Shown: positions 1 through 7,354, counted from the stretch's first letter. The stretch is DNA of 28,420 nt from Ancylobacter novellus (GCA_003241485.1 QFQD01000074.1:1-28420); one strand, 5' to 3'. The notes: a model not told the origin generated them from the letters alone. Program-made: numbers and translations.

Positions 1-2
1 AC

Positions 3-554
3 TACCAGACCATGTTCGCGAGCCACGAAGGCTCTGTCGCCGCCCCGACCGCCGGGCTGCATTTCACGCCGGAACTGATCGCCCGGCTGGAGGCGCGCGG
101 CGTTGAGACCCACCGCGTGACGCTGCATGTCGGCGCGGGCACCTTCCTGCCGGTAAAGGCCGACGACACCAGCGACCACCGCATGCATGCCGAATGGGGC
201 GAGGTCTCGCCGGAGACGGCCGACGCGCTCAACGCGGTGAAGGCGCGGGGGGGACGGATCGTCACCGTCGGCACCACGGCTACGCGGCTGATCGAGAGCG
301 CGGCGTCCGAGGAGGGCCTGCTTGCCGCCTGGCGCGGCGAGACCGACATCTTCATCACGCCGGGCAGCCGCTTCCGCTTCATCGACGGCATGCTCACCAA
401 TTTTCACCTGCCGCGCTCGACGCTGGTGATGCTGGTCGCCGCCTTCATCGGCCATGACGTGCAGAAGCGTGCCTATGCCCACGCGATTGCGACCGGTTAC
501 CGCTTCTATTCCTATGGCGATGCCTGCCTTTTGCTGCCACAAGCCCGCTCATGA
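3..554 (+). CDS. queA: S-adenosylmethionine:tRNA ribosyltransferase-isomerase QueA (5' truncated by window)
   Basis: QueA transfers and isomerises the ribosyl moiety of SAM onto preQ1 in tRNA to make epoxyqueuosine, in the cytoplasm. The reading frame is already open at base 3, so the true start lies outside the window and only the C-terminal 183 residues are visible. The family hallmark stretch YQTMFA...GSVAAPTAGLHFT is at the beginning, followed by HVGAGTFLPV and the C-terminal INFHLP-type motif (here TNFHLPRSTL). The stop overlaps the tgt start as ATGA (551-554), so translation of the two genes is probably coupled. The pairing with tgt, the preceding enzyme of queuosine synthesis, supports the call. 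Confidence 0.95.
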   Translation, partial: YQTMFASHEGSVAAPTAGLHFTPELIARLEARGVETHRVTLHVGAGTFLPVKADDTSDHRMHAEWGEVSPETADALNAVKARGGRIVTVGTTATRLIESAASEEGLLAAWRGETDIFITPGSRFRFIDGMLTNFHLPRSTLVMLVAAFIGHDVQKRAYAHAIATGYRFYSYGDACLLLPQARS

Positions 555-1696
555 CCGAACTCGATCCGACTGACTTCCATTACCGCCTCAAGGCCACCGA
601 TGGCGCTGCGCGCCTCGGCGAAGTCGTGACCCCGCGCGGCATCGTCAACACGCCGGCCTTCATGCCCGTGGGCACCGCTGCGACCGTGAAGGGCATGTAC
701 CCGCAGCAGGTGCGCGAGCTCGGTGCCGACATCGTGCTCGGCAACACCTATCACCTGATGCTGCGCCCGACCGCCGAGCGCGTCGCCGAGCTTGGCGGGC
801 TGCATGAATTCATGCGCTGGCCGCACCCGATCCTGACCGATTCCGGCGGCTTCCAGATCATGTCGCTGGCCAGCCTGCGGAAGATGAACGAGAAGGGCGT
901 CACCTTCCGTTCGCACATCGACGGCAGCTATCATGAGCTTAGCCCCGAGCGCTCCGTCGAGATCCAGGGCCTGCTCGGCTCCGACATCCAGATGCAGCTC
1001 GACGAATGCGTGCGGCTGCCCGCCAGCCGCGAGGAGATCGCCCGCGCGCTGCGCCTCTCGCTGCGCTGGGCCGAGCGCTCGAAGAAGGCGTTCGAGCTGC
1101 AGCCGAAGGGGCGGGCGCTGTTCGGCATCGTGCAGGGCGGCGACGATCCCGAACTGCGCGAGGAATCGGCGCGCGGGCTGATCGACATCGATTTCCCCGG
1201 CTATTCCATCGGCGGCCTCGCGGTCGGCGAGCCGCAGGCCGTGATGCTGGGGATGATCGACGTGGTCGCGCCCATCCTGCCGGCGCACAAGCCGCGCTAT
1301 CTCATGGGCGTTGGCACGCCCGACGACATCATCGAGAGCGTGGCGCGCGGCGTCGACATGTTCGACTGCGTGATGCCGACGCGGGCCGGCCGGCACGCGC
1401 AGGCGTTCACCCGCTTCGGCAAGATCAACCTGAAGAATGCGCGCCACGCCAACGATCCACGTCCGCTGGACGAGGAGAGCGACTGCCCGGCCGCACGCGA
1501 TTATTCCCGCGCCTATCTCCACCACCTCATCCGCTGCGACGAGATGCTGGGCTCCATGCTGCTGACCTGGGTCAACCTCGCCTATTATCAGAGCCTGATG
1601 AAGGGCATTCGCACCGCCATCGGCGAGGGCCGCTTCGAGGCGCACAAGGCCGAGGTGAAGGAAGGCTGGGCGAAGGGCGACATTCCCGCCCGCTAA
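551..1696 (+). CDS. tgt: tRNA-guanine transglycosylase (TGT)
   Basis: TGT exchanges guanine-34 of GUN-anticodon tRNAs for preQ1, the base that QueA then modifies. The protein has 381 residues, normal for bacterial TGT. It shows the substrate-pocket motif DSGGFQ near residue 97, GLLGSDIQMQLDEC, FGIVQGG, GGLAVGEP and the nucleophile-region motif MFDCVMPTRAGRHAQAF. The zinc motif is unusual: where the classical enzyme has C-x-C-x2-C before RxYSRAYLHH, this one reads S310-x-C312-x2-A315, so two cysteine ligands are absent. The start overlaps the queA stop (ATGA). A strong inverted repeat right after the stop ends the operon. Confidence 0.96.
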   Translation: MTELDPTDFHYRLKATDGAARLGEVVTPRGIVNTPAFMPVGTAATVKGMYPQQVRELGADIVLGNTYHLMLRPTAERVAELGGLHEFMRWPHPILTDSGGFQIMSLASLRKMNEKGVTFRSHIDGSYHELSPERSVEIQGLLGSDIQMQLDECVRLPASREEIARALRLSLRWAERSKKAFELQPKGRALFGIVQGGDDPELREESARGLIDIDFPGYSIGGLAVGEPQAVMLGMIDVVAPILPAHKPRYLMGVGTPDDIIESVARGVDMFDCVMPTRAGRHAQAFTRFGKINLKNARHANDPRPLDEESDCPAARDYSRAYLHHLIRCDEMLGSMLLTWVNLAYYQSLMKGIRTAIGEGRFEAHKAEVKEGWAKGDIPAR

Positions 1697-1711
1697 GCCG
1701 CCCCCAACGAA

Positions 1712-1738
1712 AATGGCCGGGCACGAGGCCCGGCCATT
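1712..1738. terminator. Bidirectional hairpin terminator between tgt and wrbA
   Basis: An 11-bp perfect stem, AATGGCCGGGC (1712-1722) and GCCCGGCCATT (1728-1738), with loop ACGAG. It lies between two convergent genes, so it can serve both strands; A/T at the stem ends gives a short U-tract in either direction. Confidence 0.8.
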
Positions 1739-1772
1739 CGAGATGTCCTTCAGCCCGAAGGCTTGAGGCCGA

Positions 1773-2372
1773 TCAGCCGTGCAGCTTGCCGGCGATGGTC
1801 GCGACATGCTTGCCCTGGAAGCGGGCGCCGTCGAGCTCGACCTGCGAAGGCTGACGCGAGCCGTCGCCATCGGTGATGGTGGTCGCGCCATAGGGCGAGC
1901 CGCCCTTGATCTCATCGACGCCCATCTGTCCCTGGAAGGCATAGGGCAGGCCGACGACGACCATGCCGTGATGCAGCAGAGTGGGGATGAAGCCGAGGAT
2001 GGTGGATTCCTGGCCGCCATGCTGCGTGGCCGACGACGTGAACACCGAGCCCACCTTGCCCACCAGCGCGCCGGTAAACCACAGGCCGCCCGTCTGGTCG
2101 ATGAAGCTGCGCAGCTGCGAGGTCACCGTGCCGAAGCGGGTGCCCGAGCCGAAAATGATGGCATCGTAGTTCTTGAGGTCATCGACCGTGGCGACCGGTG
2201 CGGCCTGGTCGAGCTTGAAGTGGTTCGCCTTGGCGACTTCTTCCGGCACCGTTTCCGGCACGCGCTTCACGTCCACCGTGGCGCCAGCTTCGCGAGCGCC
2301 CTCAGCCACCGCGTGGGCGAGCGTCTCGATGTGACCGTAGGAGGAATAATAGAGGACGAGAACTTTGGCCAT
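1773..2372 (-). CDS. wrbA: NAD(P)H:quinone oxidoreductase, WrbA family flavodoxin-like protein
   Basis: WrbA proteins are FMN-dependent NAD(P)H:quinone oxidoreductases that reduce quinones by two electrons and protect from oxidative stress in the cytosol. The 199-residue product has the flavodoxin-like FMN phosphate loop LYYSSYGHIETLA at its N-terminus, the GSGTRFGTVTSQLRSF segment, TSSATQHGGQE and a C-terminal GARFQGKHVA typical of the family. The start at 2372 (MAKVLVL) is preferred over an in-frame codon 18 bases upstream because AGGAG sits 8 bases before it. The gene is monocistronic and convergent with tgt. Function is known for the family; nothing here shows a specific substrate. Confidence 0.93.
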   Translation of the reverse strand: MAKVLVLYYSSYGHIETLAHAVAEGAREAGATVDVKRVPETVPEEVAKANHFKLDQAAPVATVDDLKNYDAIIFGSGTRFGTVTSQLRSFIDQTGGLWFTGALVGKVGSVFTSSATQHGGQESTILGFIPTLLHHGMVVVGLPYAFQGQMGVDEIKGGSPYGATTITDGDGSRQPSQVELDGARFQGKHVATIAGKLHG

Positions 2373-2644
2373 GTGACCCACTCCTTGCATAGGATTGCCG
2401 AGCCGCAGCGCGGCATCACCGGAATTTCATGGTCGGAAGCTAGCCCCAGCCTCAGGCCACCGGAAGCGGTATGATCGACAGGCCGCTCTTGCGATAATGC
2501 AATGTCGCAAGAAGACGGGCATCAGGAAATGTGAATGCCCGACCAGCAGGGGGCGACGTGATGCGCGCGGCTGTGCGTGAGGCGGGGATGCCGCATCGGG
2601 CGGCTTGCCTTCCCCGGCCGAAACCCTTAAGCCCCCTGACGTGG

Positions 2645-2720
2645 GAGCCCGTAGCTCAGCTGGTAGAGCACGTGACTTTTAATCATGGGGTCTCGGGTTC
2701 GAATCCCGACGGGCTCACCA
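2645..2720 (+). tRNA. tRNA-Lys (anticodon UUU), integration target
   Basis: A complete 76-nt cloverleaf: acceptor GAGCCCG/CGGGCTC, D arm TAGCTCAGCTGGTAGAGCA, anticodon stem CGTGA/TCATG around loop CTTTTAA (anticodon TTT), T arm CGGGTTCGAATCCCG, discriminator A and encoded CCA. From base 2675 onward it is identical to the copy at 20062-20108, so the 3' part of this functional gene was supplied by the integrated element and the gene remains intact. Confidence 0.96.
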
Positions 2721-2721
2721 C
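2675..2721 (+). repeat. attL: 47-bp direct repeat of the tRNA-Lys 3' part
   Basis: Identical over 47 bp to 20062-20108. The identity begins in the anticodon arm (ACTTTTAATCATGGGG), runs through the T arm and CCA and stops one base after the gene. This is the classic footprint of a tyrosine integrase using a tRNA 3' end as attB. The integrase lies just inside the other copy. Confidence 0.95.
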
Positions 2722-2722
2722 A

Positions 2723-2742
2723 TCGCCACCGAGTCGCCACCG
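2723..2742 (+). repeat. Arm-type repeat beside attL (TCGCCACC doublet)
   Basis: A 20-bp sequence holding two TCGCCACC units separated by GAG. It is identical, in the same orientation, to 19914-19933 between the integrase start and attR. Such short direct repeats next to both att cores fit integrase arm-binding sites. This is inference from position and repetition. Confidence 0.6.
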
Positions 2743-2820
2743 AAGGCGGAAATGCCGGGAATCGGCAGGGCAGGGAAGACGTGCCCCGCCGCCGCTGGTG
2801 ACGGCGACGGGGTGTGGATC

Positions 2821-3168
2821 TCAGAGGTCGTCCTCGGTGAGGCCGGCAGCTTCCATGTACTTCCGCCGCGCTTCGTCCTGGTCGATCGATCGTATCCGCT
2901 CCGTCACCGTCTCCAGCACGTCGTCGGCAGAGGCGGGGCGTGAATGGAAGCCGATCTCACGCAGGGCTTCTGACACAGCGTCTTCTGAGCCTAGGTATTC
3001 TTCGACAGCCTCCGAATACGCCTTCTCGCGTTCGGGCGAGGCAGACATTGACGCGAGCTTCCGCAATAGCTCGGCGGCATCGACGTTGCGGACGTCCGAC
3101 GGAAAACGCTCGGCCTTCTTGAGCCGCCATTCAGCAGCGCGCTGCATCTCAAAGCTAAGAACATTCAT
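2821..3168 (-). CDS. Hypothetical protein (115 aa), element left edge
   Basis: I do not recognise a family. The product is charged and mostly helical (stretches such as SFEMQRAAEWRLKKAERFP and EREKAYSEAVEEYL), with no cysteine pairs, membrane segment or signal peptide. The start at 3168 is chosen because AAGGAG lies 8 bases upstream; an in-frame start 33 bases earlier has no such site. It is the last gene before attL and faces the chromosome. A GC-rich imperfect hairpin (2784-2812) follows the stop. Being inside the element and having a strong ribosome site argue that it is a real cargo gene. Confidence 0.65.
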   Translation of the reverse strand: MNVLSFEMQRAAEWRLKKAERFPSDVRNVDAAELLRKLASMSASPEREKAYSEAVEEYLGSEDAVSEALREIGFHSRPASADDVLETVTERIRSIDQDEARRKYMEAAGLTEDDL

Positions 3169-3406
3169 CACACTTCTCCTTTTGCGCCTCGCGAGGCGCA
3201 TTGCCAGTTAATGCCTTGCCGCATGTGCAGACAAAGCAGTTCCGATGCTCCGCAATGGAGCGCTAACGTCAGGGATGAAGTGCGCGAGTATGGGTTGCGT
3301 CGCGCGAGGCCCAATGAGGCCGAAGCCTCACGAGCATGCGGATAGTACCGCTACTCAAACTGTAGCCGGTGACCTCTCTCGACGTCAAGCGCTCTCCAAC
3401 CGGACT

Positions 3407-3481
3407 TGGTAGCCGCGGCCGGACTCGAACCGGCACCTGCCGCTTAGAAGGCGGCACTCTATCCCGTTGAGCTACGCGGCC
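3407..3481 (-). tRNA. tRNA-Arg (anticodon UCU) carried by the element
   Basis: The minus strand gives acceptor GGCCGCG/CGCGGCT (one G-U pair), D arm TAGCTCAACGGGATAGAGT, anticodon stem GCCGC/GCGGC around loop CTTCTAA (anticodon TCT), T arm GCCGGTTCGAGTCCGGC and discriminator A with encoded CCA. The D-stem/anticodon-stem junction is tight (no free base 26 if G10-U25 pairs), slightly non-canonical. It reads AGA (and by wobble AGG), rare in a GC-rich host but used in the AT-rich cargo gene at 4917-5792. It is not part of an att repeat in this window. Confidence 0.88.
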
Positions 3482-3555
3482 GAATAGGTGCGGGGCGCCC
3501 CTCTTGGTATCAGCGCCCCGCTGTGCCGGCGGGTGGTGGCCGCCGGCTGATTGGA

Positions 3556-3876
3556 TTAGGGAGCAACCAGCCGGAATACGTCGGCTTGCAGAACGGCGAA
3601 CAGGGGCAAGTGATCATCCTCATAGATGCACCCCGGATCAGCGATGAGCTCCTGCCAGACGACCAGTTTTGCCAGCAGGTCGTCGCGGCTTGTGGCAGGC
3701 AACCGCATAATCGTCTGATCGAGTGCGGCGAGCGCAGTCACGAGGGCGTCTATCTCGTCTTCCTGTGGGTCGGTGGCCAGGTTGACGACAGGATCAACGA
3801 TCGCATTGATTAGGTCGATTTGGCCTCTGGTGGCGGCCGCGAGCGCGGCGAGCCTTTGAATCGGGGTGCAGCCCAT
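3556..3876 (-). CDS. Hypothetical protein (106 aa) divergent from XRE regulator
   Basis: No family recognised. The product is mostly helical and acidic with a conserved-looking C-terminal segment (LAKLVVWQELIADPGC...ADVFRLVAP). It has no membrane segment or signal peptide. It is transcribed away from the XRE-type gene at 3996, and the 119-bp space between them holds three inverted repeats, so both genes may answer to the same operator. GAGG lies about 10 bases before the ATG. Could be a small regulator partner or cargo; function unknown. Confidence 0.6.
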   Translation of the reverse strand: MGCTPIQRLAALAAATRGQIDLINAIVDPVVNLATDPQEDEIDALVTALAALDQTIMRLPATSRDDLLAKLVVWQELIADPGCIYEDDHLPLFAVLQADVFRLVAP

Positions 3877-3892
3877 GATTTATGAACCTCGC

Positions 3893-3954
3893 TAGCGATT
3901 TTCGCTATAGATAGCCATAAACGATCTATTAACGTTTATGCAAGCGATATTCGC
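3893..3954. promoter_or_regulatory. Operator cluster between divergent genes
   Basis: Three inverted repeats: TAGCGA-TTT-TCGCTA (3893-3907), CATAAACG-9nt-CGTTTATG (3916-3940) and GCGA-TAT-TCGC (3944-3954). The first and third share the core AGCGATWTTCGC, and a degenerate AGCGTTTTTCG follows at about 3962. They fill the AT-rich space between the gene at 3556-3876 and the XRE gene at 3996, the layout of a phage immunity-type operator. The XRE protein is the obvious candidate ligand (inference). Confidence 0.6.
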
Positions 3955-3995
3955 CACGGGTAGCGTTTTTCGTGCCGGGCTTGTAAAGTCAGAAA

Positions 3996-4229
3996 ATGAT
4001 CACAGCTGCACAATGCCGAGCCGCACGCGCGCTCCTCGATTGGTCCCAGCAGGACCTGGCCGATGCCGCGAGCATCGGAAATGCCACCATCCGCAATTTC
4101 GAGGGTGGCAAATCCGAACCACAGCACGCCACGCTGGTCGTGCTTCGACAGACGTTCGAGGCCGCCGGCATACAGTTCGTTGAAACCGGCGACGCAGCCC
4201 GCGGCGCGGGCGTAGTCCTGGTGGGGTAG
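3996..4229 (+). CDS. XRE-family helix-turn-helix regulator (77 aa)
   Basis: A single small Cro/CI-type DNA-binding domain. The N-terminal motif MITAAQCRAARALLDWSQQDLA, then DAASIGNATIRNFEGGKSEP (recognition helix region), followed by a short tail FEAAGIQFVETGD, is characteristic of compact XRE regulators common in rhizobial genomes and prophages. There is no sensor domain. It probably represses itself and the divergent gene through the inverted repeats at 3893-3954. The ribosome site is weak, consistent with a low-level repressor. It ends in TAG, so TAG does act as a stop in this part of the element. Role in lysogeny control is inferred. Confidence 0.82.
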   Translation: MITAAQCRAARALLDWSQQDLADAASIGNATIRNFEGGKSEPQHATLVVLRQTFEAAGIQFVETGDAARGAGVVLVG

Positions 4230-4242
4230 CCGGGCGGCGGGG

Positions 4243-4524
4243 CTACACCGCGAAATCCCACTCGTCGTCCTCGCCTTCATCATCGCCGCCCGGCAGCTTC
4301 GAGAAGTATCTATCGAGAGCGTGCCGATCCCAAATGTTTCTGCCACCCACCTTTTTGGCGCGCGGCATCAGCTTATCCTTGACCATTTGATCGAAGAACG
4401 AGGGTGAGACAGCGATGTATGCTGCGGCCTCCTCCCGGCGCAGGCCGCGTGGCGGGCACGAGCGCGGTAGGGTGTCGTTCCGGGCTGCTTGAAGATCGGT
4501 GGCGCTCTCTTTCAGCTTGGGCAT
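4243..4524 (-). CDS. HTH_17/excisionase-like DNA-binding protein (93 aa)
   Basis: The middle of the protein (GLRREEAAAYIAVSPSFFDQ...MPRAKKVGGRNIWDRHALDRYF) matches the MerR-like helix-turn-helix plus wing seen in AlpA and excisionase proteins. It has a short basic N-terminus and an acidic C-terminal tail (GGDDEGEDDEWDFAV). TAGGAG lies about 7 bases before the ATG. It is convergent with the XRE gene, with 13 bases between the two stops. In phages such proteins bend DNA for excision or control transcription; which one applies here is not shown, especially as a second AlpA-like gene lies next to int. Ends in TAG. Confidence 0.78.
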   Translation of the reverse strand: MPKLKESATDLQAARNDTLPRSCPPRGLRREEAAAYIAVSPSFFDQMVKDKLMPRAKKVGGRNIWDRHALDRYFSKLPGGDDEGEDDEWDFAV

Positions 4525-4601
4525 TGCTCACTCCTAATGAGGAGCAGAGGGTAACCGAGTCGACGGCACGAGCCGCCTCACCCATGCCGAAGGACCGCAC
4601 C

Positions 4602-4805
4602 ATGACAGACAACCCCAACCTCACCGACCTGCTGTCCGAACTCGAGGCAGCGCTGGAGGACCATTCCTATGCGCTCCACACCGCCCGCAGGCCGTCGCTG
4701 ACGCTTGAGGACCGGCTAGCGATTGTCAGGGCAAGTCGGGAGACTTGGCAGCGGCTGGTGGTCGCGCGCCGGGCGCTAGACGAGGCGGTGGGGGTGGTGT
4801 GTTGA
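4602..4805 (+). CDS. Hypothetical protein (67 aa)
   Basis: No family recognised. The product is a helical, charged small protein (DLLSELEAALEDHSYALHTA ... RASRETWQRLVVARRALDEAV). The start at 4602 is preceded by GAAGGA at a good distance; longer in-frame starts upstream overlap the divergent excisionase-like gene and lack this site. It lies just before the HEPN-motif gene in the same direction with a 111-bp gap, so they may or may not share a transcript. Confidence 0.55.
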   Translation: MTDNPNLTDLLSELEAALEDHSYALHTARRPSLTLEDRLAIVRASRETWQRLVVARRALDEAVGVVC

Positions 4806-4916
4806 AGACACCGCCGCGGCTATGGAGGCGGACGAAAATCTCGAGCGGGTGAGTGCGCCCGTGCGATAGCCCGCATATAATTACCCGATTCATAATTAGC
4901 CGACCGGAGCGCAGTC

Positions 4917-5792
4917 ATGGGCGAGGGGGAGTCCGTCGATGAGATTCGCAGCTATTGCCGATCAAGACTCGAATCGCTGGAACATTGGCTTCGATCATTG
5001 GCGCATGAACTGCTTACCCCAGTATACGGGGATCTAAGCACCGCCGTCGATAGCGACGGGCAGCATCTATTCAACAAAGAAACCAGAGAAAAGGCTGAAG
5101 GGCGCATTAAACGTAATCCTGGGCGATACATTCGCTACGTCGACGCACTTTTGCTCGACGAGCTAATATCTCTGATATGCAAGGAAAAATACTATAAATG
5201 TTACTTTAAATTAGCTCTGTCCGCCGCGTTTCCTCAGGGGCTTGACATGGCCCGCGCCATCATGAGCCGCTTGGTGCAACCAAGAAATAAACTCGCGCAC
5301 GCAAACCCGATCAGCGCGCGCGAAGCTGAGCAAGTCATTTGCTACAGTGGCGACATAATTGATTCAATCAAGCAATTTTATCGGGTAAAGGGAATGTCTG
5401 AGGAATATAATGTCCCGAAGATAATTAGAATTACCGACTCATTTGGAAACTCCCTCTTTAGGGACCAGCTATCAATGATACATGATGGAGGAATAAGCAA
5501 AAGTTACGTGAAGGACCCTAGGTATTATTTACGGCCAGGAGATATTATTACCTTTGATATCGAAATAGACGCATCGTTTTCTAGAAAAGAGTATGATATT
5601 TTATGGGCCAGCTCGAAGGGAATTTCAACAAATTACATTGAAACTAGACTTGAATTGTCTATAACTAATCGACACGTGAGTCAGAATCTAGATATACAAT
5701 GCCGCGTCACGAGCAAGAAGGATTGGCACAGAATGTCGATGGGATGTGACGATTTCTTTATGGCGTACTTCAAGGTTCTTCCGCCCATCTAA
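4917..5792 (+). CDS. HEPN-motif protein with C-terminal beta-rich domain (candidate defence RNase)
   Basis: The 291-residue product has a helical N-terminal half with the motif R123-N-K-L-A-H128, which fits the Rx4H signature of HEPN nucleases (RN-x3-H form). Many HEPN proteins are RNases in antiphage and toxin systems. The C-terminal part (about residues 165-291) is beta-rich (LRPGDIITFDIEIDASF, RLELSITNRHVSQNLDIQCRV) and may be an Ig-like sensing or binding domain. There is no TM segment. The gene is strikingly AT-rich compared with its neighbours and uses AGA at six and AGG at two arginine codons, evidence of transfer. GGAG lies 7 bases before the ATG. Function as defence cargo is inference. 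Confidence 0.72.
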   Translation: MGEGESVDEIRSYCRSRLESLEHWLRSLAHELLTPVYGDLSTAVDSDGQHLFNKETREKAEGRIKRNPGRYIRYVDALLLDELISLICKEKYYKCYFKLALSAAFPQGLDMARAIMSRLVQPRNKLAHANPISAREAEQVICYSGDIIDSIKQFYRVKGMSEEYNVPKIIRITDSFGNSLFRDQLSMIHDGGISKSYVKDPRYYLRPGDIITFDIEIDASFSRKEYDILWASSKGISTNYIETRLELSITNRHVSQNLDIQCRVTSKKDWHRMSMGCDDFFMAYFKVLPPI

Positions 5793-5896
5793 CCTTCTGC
5801 TTAAAGCAATTCCAATTCCCTCCACCCCGCCCTCCAGCATCGCGGCGTGACACCGAGTTTTTGCAGTGGCATGATGCTGTTGGTGTGAGGAGAGGC

Positions 5897-6370
5897 ATGT
5901 CTAAAGCTGACTGGACATTCTGGCTGTCGATCTGGGGCGCCGTGCTGAGTACCTCGCTCGGTATCAGGATAATGAGCAGCGGATGACCGAGAGTTCTAAT
6001 TGCCTCCAATTCCAGTGATCCAGATTGCGGTTCGTTAGTCATCCGCAATGAGGGCAAGCACTCGATAGTTATCGAAAAGATATGGACGTTGCCGAAGCTC
6101 GAAACGTTTGTCTTTGCTGCCGACAGCACGCGAGCGGTGGTGTTATCGACTGTCAATCGGCATCGTTACAACGATGAGCAAATTGTTATTCCTCCGCAGC
6201 ACGAGGCGACTTACCGAATAAAGTGCGCGAATGGAGCAAGGTTGTTGTTGGTCATCGTATGGTGGAGCTCAGCAAGGCCCGGCTTGCTCCCCAAAATACC
6301 ACTAATTTTATACGTCACCCGCAGGCGCATAGACGCAATTGCCAGGCAGGTTATCGTGGAAGGCAAGTGA
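5897..6370 (+). pseudogene. Small membrane-anchored protein interrupted by in-frame TGA
   Basis: From ATG 5897 (GAGGAG 5 bases upstream) the frame reads MSKADWTFWLSIWGAVLSTS, a likely N-terminal membrane anchor, then meets TGA at 5984-5986 (codon 30). The same frame is open for another 127 codons to TGA at 6368: SLVIRNEGKHSIVIEKIWTL followed by a beta-rich region (QIVIPPQHEATYRI) and a hydrophobic stretch RLLLVIVWW. One base change (for example CGA to TGA) would explain the break. No family recognised; the layout resembles small one-TM proteins with a beta-sandwich domain found in phage cargo. Likely a nonsense-broken gene, unless the TGA is read through. Confidence 0.6.
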
Positions 6371-6526
6371 GAGCCTTGACCGTAGCCACGACCTCCGGCA
6401 CCCTCCATCCGCCTGCGAAATTCTCTGCATGAGGGTGGAGGCGAAGTGACCGCCGCGGACATGACTGATCCGCCCCGGCTCTCAGCGCATCGAAGTCAGC
6501 ACTCCCCAATCATCAGGAGAATGACC

Positions 6527-6730
6527 ATGCGCATTTCCGAATCCGCTATCCGCCGCCGCCTCGCCAAGGCGGGCTTTCGCCTGCAGAAGGCGCCCGCACG
6601 CCATTGGTCCCGCTATTACGGCGAGGGCTACATGGTGACGGACGATCGCAACACGGTGCGGCTTGGCGGGTGCCAGCGGCCTTATGAGGCCACGCTGGAA
6701 GATGTCAGGGCGTTTGCCGAGCTGATGTGA
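6527..6730 (+). CDS. Hypothetical protein (67 aa)
   Basis: A small basic protein of the form MRISESAIRRRLAKAGFRLQKAP...YYGEGYMVTDDRNTVRLGGCQRPYEATLEDVRAFAEL. Proteins of this shape (RLAKxGxxLxK...YMVVD..N.VV.G) are common in bacteria and phages, but no function is known to me. The start at 6527 is chosen because AGGAG lies 7 bases upstream; the ATG at 6521 is too close to it. It is convergent with the ADP-ribosyltransferase-like gene. Confidence 0.68.
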   Translation: MRISESAIRRRLAKAGFRLQKAPARHWSRYYGEGYMVTDDRNTVRLGGCQRPYEATLEDVRAFAELM

Positions 6731-6769
6731 CAGCCACACGCCAGGGGCTCGGCTTCGGGCTCCTGGCGT

Positions 6770-7354
6770 CTATAATAAATCCCCCGGCGGCACTCGAAAA
6801 ACGCCTCTAATTTTCTCAGGGTTACATACAGAAATTTGGACGTGGGTATTTTTATAGAAACCTGCGCCGGGATATGCGCGTCGCCCTTCAATAAACACTC
6901 CGCGAACGGAGTCGAATGCCTCTAGCTTCCCGTCTCTACGGCTGCCGTGAAGGTAATTTATCACCGCGCAATCGAGATTCCGGCGAAGCAAATCTTTCCC
7001 AAGAATGTTCTTGGGCATAGGCTTTCCGAGCGCCTTGAAGACCTCTTTCATGTCGCGATGCGCTTTGCAGATCGCGGCAACGCCCGACGAGGTAGCCATA
7101 TCCAGGCAGAAGCCCAAATCTATAACTGCCCCGACCACTGCTGCGTCGCTATCGTCTTGCCGCTTGCGCTGGCAAACTTCTCGATAAAACTCCAATCCCC
7201 TGCTGGGATTGGACTCCCAGAAATAAACCCCTGAGCCTAGCCAGTCCCAAGGGTTTTCGCTTTGGTTGAATGGCTTTCCAGCCAATAGGTCATCCGCTAC
7301 CGAGCGAGAGCACCCATGGTAGCCGAGTACGAATGACGTGGTGAGGCTATGCAA
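6770..7354 (-). CDS. ADP-ribosyltransferase-like protein (194 aa), candidate toxin
   Basis: The N-terminus has a YHG motif (LGYHGCSRSVADDLLAGKPF) followed by WDWLGSGVYFWESNPSRGLEF, and the C-terminal half has FDSVRGVFIEG and THVQISVCNPEKIRGVFR. The spaced H, Y and E elements resemble the H-Y-E fold of diphtheria-toxin/PARP-type ADP-ribosyltransferases; I recall this as a widespread, poorly characterised family. TTG is the only plausible start (7354), with no strong ribosome site, suggesting low or coupled translation. It lies 14 bases after the 53-residue gene at 7369-7530 in the same direction, a toxin-antitoxin-like arrangement. Target and activity are unknown. Ends in TAG. Confidence 0.68.
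   Translation of the reverse strand: MHSLTTSFVLGYHGCSRSVADDLLAGKPFNQSENPWDWLGSGVYFWESNPSRGLEFYREVCQRKRQDDSDAAVVGAVIDLGFCLDMATSSGVAAICKAHRDMKEVFKALGKPMPKNILGKDLLRRNLDCAVINYLHGSRRDGKLEAFDSVRGVFIEGRRAYPGAGFYKNTHVQISVCNPEKIRGVFRVPPGDLL

Noticed and set aside
512..2020. A 502-codon open frame on the minus strand across tgt
   Set aside because: It overlaps tgt and the tgt/wrbA terminator and has no recognisable family; an antisense shadow.
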